From: Nanobdellota archaeon
GTDB lineage: Archaea; Nanobdellota; Nanobdellia; SCGC-AAA011-G17; GW2011-AR17
NCBI GenBank assembly: GCA_030018575.1
Contig: JASEIA010000029.1
Coordinates: forward strand, 1 to 16,469
DNA: 16,469 nucleotides
Direction: 5' to 3'
Shown here: in pieces, positions 12,788 through 16,469 of the stretch
How the letters are laid out: every line of letters begins with the position of its first letter
How positions within the stretch are numbered: the stretch's first letter is position 1
The notes under the pieces: generated by a model
The model's database searches: none
What the model was told of the DNA's origin: nothing
The model's input: the letters and a program-made list of their open reading frames with translations, nothing else
Translations under genes and position numbers: made by a program

Positions 12788-13408
12788 ATGGTAAAGAATA
12801 CATCAATAACAAAAGCGGAAATGCAAATCATCTCCTTTTTTATAGATAACACTCAAAAAGAATTCGGAATAAGAGAGATATCAAGAAAAGCCCGCATGGA
12901 TTACAGGCACGTCCATGCCATAATACAAAAGCTTGCAAAGAAAGGCGCCCTGCTAAAAAGGAGGCAGGCAAATCTTGATTTATGCTCTTTAAGCCTAAAG
13001 GGGGATTTTGGGGAGATTTGCTTTGTTGAAGCGATGAAAGCAAGAGTCTTTATGGAAAAACATAGGATGATAAAAGAATTTTTCAATGCAGCCATGGATA
13101 AGGCAAAGTATATGCATTACAGCATTGTTGTCTTCGGCTCGTTTGCAAAAGGGAAGGAAACAAGGAATTCTGACATGGACATATTGGTGATAGCTTCTGA
13201 AAAAAGCGCTGCGGAGGAAATAGTGCGCATATTAAATGCCGAGTCTGTTGCAATAGCGGCGGGGATTCATGCAATGGCAATAAGCGAAGCTGATTTCATC
13301 TCAAACCTTGCAGACAAAAAGCCAAATGTCATAACCGAAGCATTTAAAAGCCATATTATCATTACAGGTGCTGAAGCATTTTACAAGGGGGTGAAATTTG
13401 CCTTATGA
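12788..13408 (+). CDS. Module B antitoxin-like protein: winged helix fused to MNT
   Basis: A 206-residue protein. Residues about 8-65 form a winged helix (FGIREISRKARMDYRHVHAIIQKLAKKG). The MNT domain has VFGSFAKGKETRNSDMDILVIA, with G117-S118 and metal ligands D129 and D131. By analogy with MntA it would inactivate a HEPN partner by nucleotide transfer. A TTG lies directly before the ATG; the ATG is chosen for promoter spacing. Its stop overlaps the next start (ATGA). It differs clearly in sequence from the MNT proteins of modules A and C, so the three modules are not recent copies of one another. Confidence 0.86.
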   Translation: MVKNTSITKAEMQIISFFIDNTQKEFGIREISRKARMDYRHVHAIIQKLAKKGALLKRRQANLDLCSLSLKGDFGEICFVEAMKARVFMEKHRMIKEFFNAAMDKAKYMHYSIVVFGSFAKGKETRNSDMDILVIASEKSAAEEIVRILNAESVAIAAGIHAMAISEADFISNLADKKPNVITEAFKSHIIITGAEAFYKGVKFAL

Positions 13409-13737
13409 AGCTTGATGCGGGTGAAGTGAAAAAAGCGGAAAATAATGTAGCGCAATATCTTAGGGAAGGGCTGCTGAAAAAGGATGCGGAAAACACCCAG
13501 TTCTCCGGATTTTACATGGAAAATGCAAAAAAAGCGCTGCTTGTTGCAAGGCATTTGCAAAAGCTTTCCACAGAGGAGGAAATACGGAAGAAGAATGGGT
13601 TTCCCGGAGGATTTGAATGCTTCTTGCGGGTAATTGTATTGTCGTATTACAGCATGTTTTATACTGCAAATATCGCGCTGGAAAGAGCTGAAAGGTTTAT
13701 TCAGGAAATGGCAAAGGCCATAGGCAGGATGAATTAA
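13405..13737 (+). CDS. Module B HEPN-like protein lacking the C-terminal half
   Basis: A 110-residue protein whose sequence fits the first half of a large archaeal HEPN family: LREGLLKKD (19-27), FYMENAKKALLVARHLQKLS (36-55), and FLRVIVLSYYSMFYTANIAL (73-92). In full-length relatives roughly 80-90 more residues follow, including the helix with the RNase motif. Here the chain ends 18 residues after the SYYSMFY helix, and no R-x4-6-H or RNxxxY motif is present. No continuation is seen in the other frames. The stop overlaps the next start (TAATG), so the reading frame is fitted into the operon. It may be a deletion relic or a non-catalytic partner of the MNT protein. Confidence 0.68.
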   Translation: MKLDAGEVKKAENNVAQYLREGLLKKDAENTQFSGFYMENAKKALLVARHLQKLSTEEEIRKKNGFPGGFECFLRVIVLSYYSMFYTANIALERAERFIQEMAKAIGRMN

Positions 13738-14183
13738 TGGCAACAATCGCGAAAGACACGCCTCTTGCTGAAATCACATTAAGAAAGTATGAGAAGCTCT
13801 CGCCTGAATGCACAAGAAGGGAAATTGTAAGAAAAGTCTGCCTTTCAATGGGGCTTTTGCAGCCCGGCGATTCAAGGGACATTGTTGTTGACGTTCTGCA
13901 GGCGGTGATTGACAACAGGAAAGAGATGAGCTCTGAAGAGATTATAGAGAAAGCGATTGCATTAAGGCAGGAAGCCAAGCTGCCAATGAACGGCGTTGCC
14001 TCTTCAAACATAAGAAGGCAGATTAAGAGATTGAAAGACATGTACTTCATTGAAAAATCAAATAAAGGCTACAGGCTTACCGAAAATGAGGAATTAGTGT
14101 CCATCTTCGAGCACAAGATACAGAAGTTTGTTTTGCCTTCGATTACTGAGAGGATTAAAGAGTATCTGAATGCTTTGAAGTAA
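13737..14183 (+). CDS. Winged-helix-like protein, third gene of module B
   Basis: A 148-residue basic protein. Its centre (LPMNGVASSNIRRQIKRLKDMYFIEKSNKGYRLTE, about 80-114) looks like a winged helix: recognition helix, short wing, then the typical 'GYRLTE' strand. The N-terminal half (LAEITLRKYEKL, and VCLSMGLLQPGDSRDIVVDVLQAVI) is predicted helical, and the C-terminus (SITERIKEYLNAL) could dimerise. It is probably a DNA-binding regulator or adaptor. Coupling by TAATG overlap to the half-HEPN gene points to joint function. I recognise no named domain; the DNA-binding reading is inference from pattern. Confidence 0.7.
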   Translation: MATIAKDTPLAEITLRKYEKLSPECTRREIVRKVCLSMGLLQPGDSRDIVVDVLQAVIDNRKEMSSEEIIEKAIALRQEAKLPMNGVASSNIRRQIKRLKDMYFIEKSNKGYRLTENEELVSIFEHKIQKFVLPSITERIKEYLNALK

Positions 14184-14184
14184 A

Positions 14185-14643
14185 CTATCGCAACTTAAGC
14201 CTTTTCTCCAGCTCCTTCCTCAATGCTGAAATATACGGGTCTATGCCCATTTGACTCTTCTTCCACATTTCCATTGTTATGTCTGCCCCCCGGTACTTGT
14301 TTTGGTTTCGTATAGTCCGGATTGACTCAAAGAAATCCCAGTCCAGAACCATCTCTGGAAATTCAAGGATGATAAAAGCAAAAAGCCCATGGTGGTTGCT
14401 TGTTTTCTGGAGCTTAAAGCGCATAAGCTGGTCGCAAAGCTCGCGAAGCGCATCATAGTGTATGTTAAAAATAACGCGCCGGTTTTGGTTCGGAAGCTTT
14501 CTCAATGATTTTCCATAATCATAATCCTCCAGTGCCATGCGCATGGACTTTTCAATTTCTGCCCTGTCAAGGTGCGCCTCGCCATACTCTCCTTTGGAAG
14601 AAAGCCCCTCAAATACCTCTTTCGGTGTCTTTTCCCTAGGCAT
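14185..14643 (-). CDS. Module C HEPN domain protein (toxin-like)
   Basis: A 152-residue HEPN protein. Helices at about 24-45 (DRAEIEKSMRMALEDYDYG) and 55-80 (RRVIFNIHYDALRELCDQLMRF) are followed by SNHHGLFAFII (82-92) and the active-site helix SIRTIRNQNKYRGADIT (108-123). The motif is R112-N113-x3-Y117; the His of classic HepT toxins is replaced by Tyr, so ribonuclease activity would have to be shown. It is the second gene of module C, its start overlapping the MNT stop by eight bases. Its stop lies one base from the stop of the convergent module B winged-helix gene. Confidence 0.82.
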   Translation of the reverse strand: MPREKTPKEVFEGLSSKGEYGEAHLDRAEIEKSMRMALEDYDYGKSLRKLPNQNRRVIFNIHYDALRELCDQLMRFKLQKTSNHHGLFAFIILEFPEMVLDWDFFESIRTIRNQNKYRGADITMEMWKKSQMGIDPYISALRKELEKRLKLR

Positions 14644-15178
14644 TTATATCAACCCTGAACGGCTCTATGCTTTCCTTTATGCTGAATCCCCTTGCAATAT
14701 TAGGCAGAAGGCTGAAGTCAAGCTGCCTTTTCATTTCCCTGGCGCTCTTAAAGCTGAAAAGCTGTATCTCCCTGCTTGTCTTCTTTTCGAACCCGGCTTT
14801 GTCAAAATTAGCATCATCGCCGTAAATAAAAAGGTCTATATCGCTTGACTTGTTCCAGTCCCCCCTTGAAAAGCTTCCGAAGATAATGGCTGTTTTTATA
14901 TCGCTGTTTCCGCTTATGTGCCTTAAAAGCCCGCTCTGCTCAAGCAGCATAAGCCCGTAAACCCTCTTTTCAGTGCGAAAGCCGGGAGATTCCCTACTAG
15001 CCTGGTAAAAAGGCATTCTGCCCCTTGATTTTACCCTTTTAATGAAGTTTTCCCTTAATAATTGCCTGAGAAAATAATTCACCCTGCCCCTGCTCATGCC
15101 TGATTCTTTTACAATATCCTCAAAATGCCACCGCCTCAGGCTCTCGCTGAAAAAGAGGGGCTTTAATGTTCCGTTCAT
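14636..15178 (-). CDS. Module C antitoxin-like protein: winged helix fused to MNT
   Basis: A 180-residue protein from the chosen ATG. The N-terminal winged helix is WHFEDIVKESGMSRGRVNYFLRQLLRENFI (17-46). The MNT domain has IIFGSFSRGDWNKSSDIDLFIYG with G101-S102 and metal ligands D113 and D115. The frame is open 24 residues further, to an ATG at 15250, but those residues (MLILHSCNAIYLPF...) do not look like part of the fold, while the chosen start begins just ahead of the HTH and has AGGA eight bases before it. It should pair with and modify the HEPN protein encoded next. Confidence 0.84.
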   Translation of the reverse strand: MNGTLKPLFFSESLRRWHFEDIVKESGMSRGRVNYFLRQLLRENFIKRVKSRGRMPFYQASRESPGFRTEKRVYGLMLLEQSGLLRHISGNSDIKTAIIFGSFSRGDWNKSSDIDLFIYGDDANFDKAGFEKKTSREIQLFSFKSAREMKRQLDFSLLPNIARGFSIKESIEPFRVDINA

Positions 15179-15287
15179 ATTAGTATCCTGAGTTTGACAG
15201 TTGAGGTTGAAAGGCAGATAGATGGCATTGCAGCTATGCAAAATCAGCATCTCGTTTAAGTTTAAGCCTATCTTTTCTTAGGTTCCC

Positions 15288-15310
15288 GCAGTTTTTGGGT
15301 CAAAAACTGC
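15288..15310. repeat. Perfect 10-bp inverted repeat (hairpin)
   Basis: GCAGTTTTTG and CAAAAACTGC flank a 3-nt spacer GGT. It lies 14 nt outside the left end of the IS element, between module C and the IS, so it belongs to the flanking DNA. It could be an operator, a 5' hairpin of the interrupted ORF's mRNA, or a terminator on either strand. Confidence 0.6.
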
Positions 15311-15323
15311 TGAATTTATGCTA

Positions 15324-15339
15324 TCTATAGATAATTCTG
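15324..15339. repeat. Left terminal inverted repeat of the IS630 element
   Basis: TCTATAGATAATTCTG, matching the complement of 16405-16420 at all 16 positions. Confidence 0.85.
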
Positions 15340-15354
15340 TTAATTGGAGTAAAG

Positions 15355-15364
15355 TTTATAAATA
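15355..15364 (+). promoter_or_regulatory. TATA box of the transposase gene
   Basis: TTTATAAATA, centred about 25 nt before the ATG, so the transposase mRNA should be leaderless. It lies inside the element, so the IS carries its own archaeal promoter. Confidence 0.6.
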
Positions 15365-15383
15365 CCAAAATCCTTAGATTTGT

Positions 15384-16400
15384 ATGCAAAAGAGGGATGG
15401 AAGAAGCATTTCTAGGGAAACATTAGAGTATCTTAGACAACAGTCCATAAGGTTATGGAAAAAAGGGAAGGATATAGAAGATATCGCGGATTTCTGTGGT
15501 GTGCACTTCACAGTTGTTTACAAATGGATTAGAGTTTACAAACAAAGTGGACTGGAAGGGCTAAAGAGAAGAAAAGCAAAAGGTGCAGAACCAAAATTAA
15601 ACAAAGAGGACAAAACACAGATTATTTCTTGGTTAAGAAAACCTGCAATGGAGTTTGGATTTGAAACTCCATTGTGGAATTGTAAAAGAATCCAAACAGT
15701 TATCAAACAAGAATTGAATAAAAGTATTTCAATTTCAAATCTTTGGGAAACCCTTCGTAGATGGAATCTTACTCCGCAAAAACCAGAGAAAGAAGCACTA
15801 GAAAAAAATCCGGCGGCAGTAAGAAAATGGCTGAAAGAAGAATGGCCGAAAATTAAAGAACATCGTCGAAGATGGCAGGCGATGCTTTATTTCCAGGATG
15901 AGTCTGGGGTCTCTTTAACCCCTGTCCTTGGAAAAACTTGGGCACCGAAAGGAAAAACTCCGAAGGTAAAAGTGACTGGAAATAAAGGGGGATTATGTGT
16001 AACTTCTGCTATAAGCCCTGCAGGACATATGGTTTTTAGAATTGAAAAAGGAACAATTCATGCAGAACAGCACATAGAGTTTTTGCAACAGGTGATAAAA
16101 AATCACCCCCATAGAAAAATAATTGTTATTGAAGATAATGCCCCGCCGCATATCGCGGGGTTAGTAAAAGACTTCGTGAGAGAGAACAAAAATAAATTAG
16201 CAGTTTACTACTTACCAACATATTCTCCAGATTTGAATCCTGATGAGAAGGTGTGGAAATATCTGAAAAATGTAAAGTTAAAAGCTCACCAAGCAAGAAG
16301 CAAGAAAGAATTTAAACCTCTTGTTAAAGCAAAAATGCAGAGCATTCAGAGAAAACCGCATTTGATAAAATCATTTTTTGCAGAGAGTATTTTATTCTAA
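15384..16400 (+). CDS. IS630-family transposase
   Basis: A complete 338-residue Tc1/mariner-type transposase. The N-terminus (about 10-60) is a helix-turn-helix (IEDIADFCGVHFTVVYKWIRVYKQSGLEGL), with a second DNA-binding part to about 130. The catalytic domain has D172 (FQDESGV), D251 (VIEDNAPPH) and E288 in SPDLNPDEKVWK, the full DDE triad; family members often read NPIE where this has NPDE. It excises and reinserts the element at TA sites. Base use is AT-richer than in the neighbouring island genes, in line with recent arrival. The stop is five bases from the right repeat. No frameshift is seen, unlike many two-frame IS630 relatives. Confidence 0.95.
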   Translation: MQKRDGRSISRETLEYLRQQSIRLWKKGKDIEDIADFCGVHFTVVYKWIRVYKQSGLEGLKRRKAKGAEPKLNKEDKTQIISWLRKPAMEFGFETPLWNCKRIQTVIKQELNKSISISNLWETLRRWNLTPQKPEKEALEKNPAAVRKWLKEEWPKIKEHRRRWQAMLYFQDESGVSLTPVLGKTWAPKGKTPKVKVTGNKGGLCVTSAISPAGHMVFRIEKGTIHAEQHIEFLQQVIKNHPHRKIIVIEDNAPPHIAGLVKDFVRENKNKLAVYYLPTYSPDLNPDEKVWKYLKNVKLKAHQARSKKEFKPLVKAKMQSIQRKPHLIKSFFAESILF

Positions 16401-16404
16401 TCAT

Positions 16405-16420
16405 CAGAATTATCTATAGA
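16405..16420. repeat. Right terminal inverted repeat of the IS630 element
   Basis: CAGAATTATCTATAGA, the exact complement of the left repeat. After it the sequence changes to flanking DNA. Confidence 0.85.
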
Positions 16421-16469
16421 CACTGTTGGTGATGGATATGATGTCAAAGCTATGGAACAATATATCAAG
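16419..16469 (+). pseudogene. ORF apparently interrupted by the IS630 element (runs off the window)
   Basis: Left of the IS, an ATG at 15318 reads ATG CTA TCT ATA. Right of it, the frame from 16419 reads GAC ACT GTT GGT GAT and stays open to the edge (DTVGDGYDVKAMEQYIK). Removing one copy of the repeated target plus the IS (1089 nt) joins them as MLSIDTVGDGYDVKAM without a break. The left frame is open even further, from about 15282 (VPAVFGSKTAEF). The product is not recognised. The fragment is short, so chance is possible. Confidence 0.4.

Larger units (their letters stand above)
15324..16420 (+). mobile_element. IS630-family insertion sequence
   Basis: About 1.1 kb with one transposase gene between perfect 16-bp terminal inverted repeats, TCTATAGATAATTCTG (15324-15339) and its complement (16405-16420). 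IS630 elements insert at TA; TATA occurs inside both repeats. Because TCTATAGA is itself a palindrome, part of the repeat may be duplicated target, and the exact ends could lie up to 8 bp further in. Both ends and the transposase are intact, so recent activity is plausible. Confidence 0.85.

Noticed and set aside
15179..15250. Longer N-terminus for the module C MNT protein, starting at 15250
   Set aside because: The added 24 residues do not fit the winged-helix fold, and no TATA box lies at the leaderless distance. Kept only as an alternative.
1..16469. CRISPR array or cas genes
   Set aside because: No regularly spaced repeats with unique spacers were seen; the tandem repeats at 8437-8527 are only two units and are themselves foldable.

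Overview
The window looks like a piece of an archaeal chromosome, most likely a DPANN lineage such as Woesearchaeota or Pacearchaeota; the lineage is inference, but the domain is well supported. The signs are: a tRNA-Tyr with C1-G72 and no encoded CCA, interrupted by two introns that fit the bulge-helix-bulge rules of archaeal splicing endonuclease; many genes with a TATA box centred about 26 nt upstream of the start codon (leaderless transcription); and archaeal-type Pth2, rhodanese-less ThiI and Lrp/AsnC proteins.

Layout. 1-825: a LAGLIDADG homing endonuclease, possibly 5'-truncated or frameshifted, then the two-intron tRNA-Tyr. 826-3249 (-): a large secreted M64-type metallopeptidase, bracketed by the tRNA 3' end and a second near-perfect copy of it at 3304-3320. 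3330-5016 (-): a PfkB-family sugar/nucleoside kinase, a small lipoprotein and peptidyl-tRNA hydrolase Pth2. 5069-7257 (+): an ABC exporter translationally coupled to a DUF523/TudS-like iron-sulfur protein. 7254-8408 (-): ThiI, convergent with the TudS-like gene. 8579-9948 (+): a small three-helix membrane protein, a GNAT acetyltransferase and a guanine/nucleoside deaminase, each with its own ATTAAAAG promoter.

From 10018 to 15178 the window becomes an accessory island with three separate MNT-HEPN (nucleotidyltransferase antitoxin / HEPN ribonuclease toxin) modules. Module A (10018-11580, -) is HEPN-MNT-Lrp. Module B (12788-14183, +) is MNT, a HEPN protein that stops about halfway through the fold, and a winged-helix protein; it lies directly behind a membrane protein and a papain-like (C39-type) cysteine peptidase homologue, so all five could form one run of genes. 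Module C (14185-15178, -) is MNT-HEPN and converges on module B with one base between the stop codons. At the right edge an IS630-family element (about 15324-16420) appears to have landed near the start of an ORF that continues out of the window.

Housekeeping RNA-metabolism genes (tRNA-Tyr, Pth2, ThiI, TudS-like) thus sit beside modules whose known relatives act on RNA. The most rewarding targets are the two-intron tRNA with the possible att-like repeat, the single TATA box shared by pth2 and the ABC exporter, the ThiI/TudS pair, and the five-gene C39-MNT-half-HEPN-wHTH cluster.
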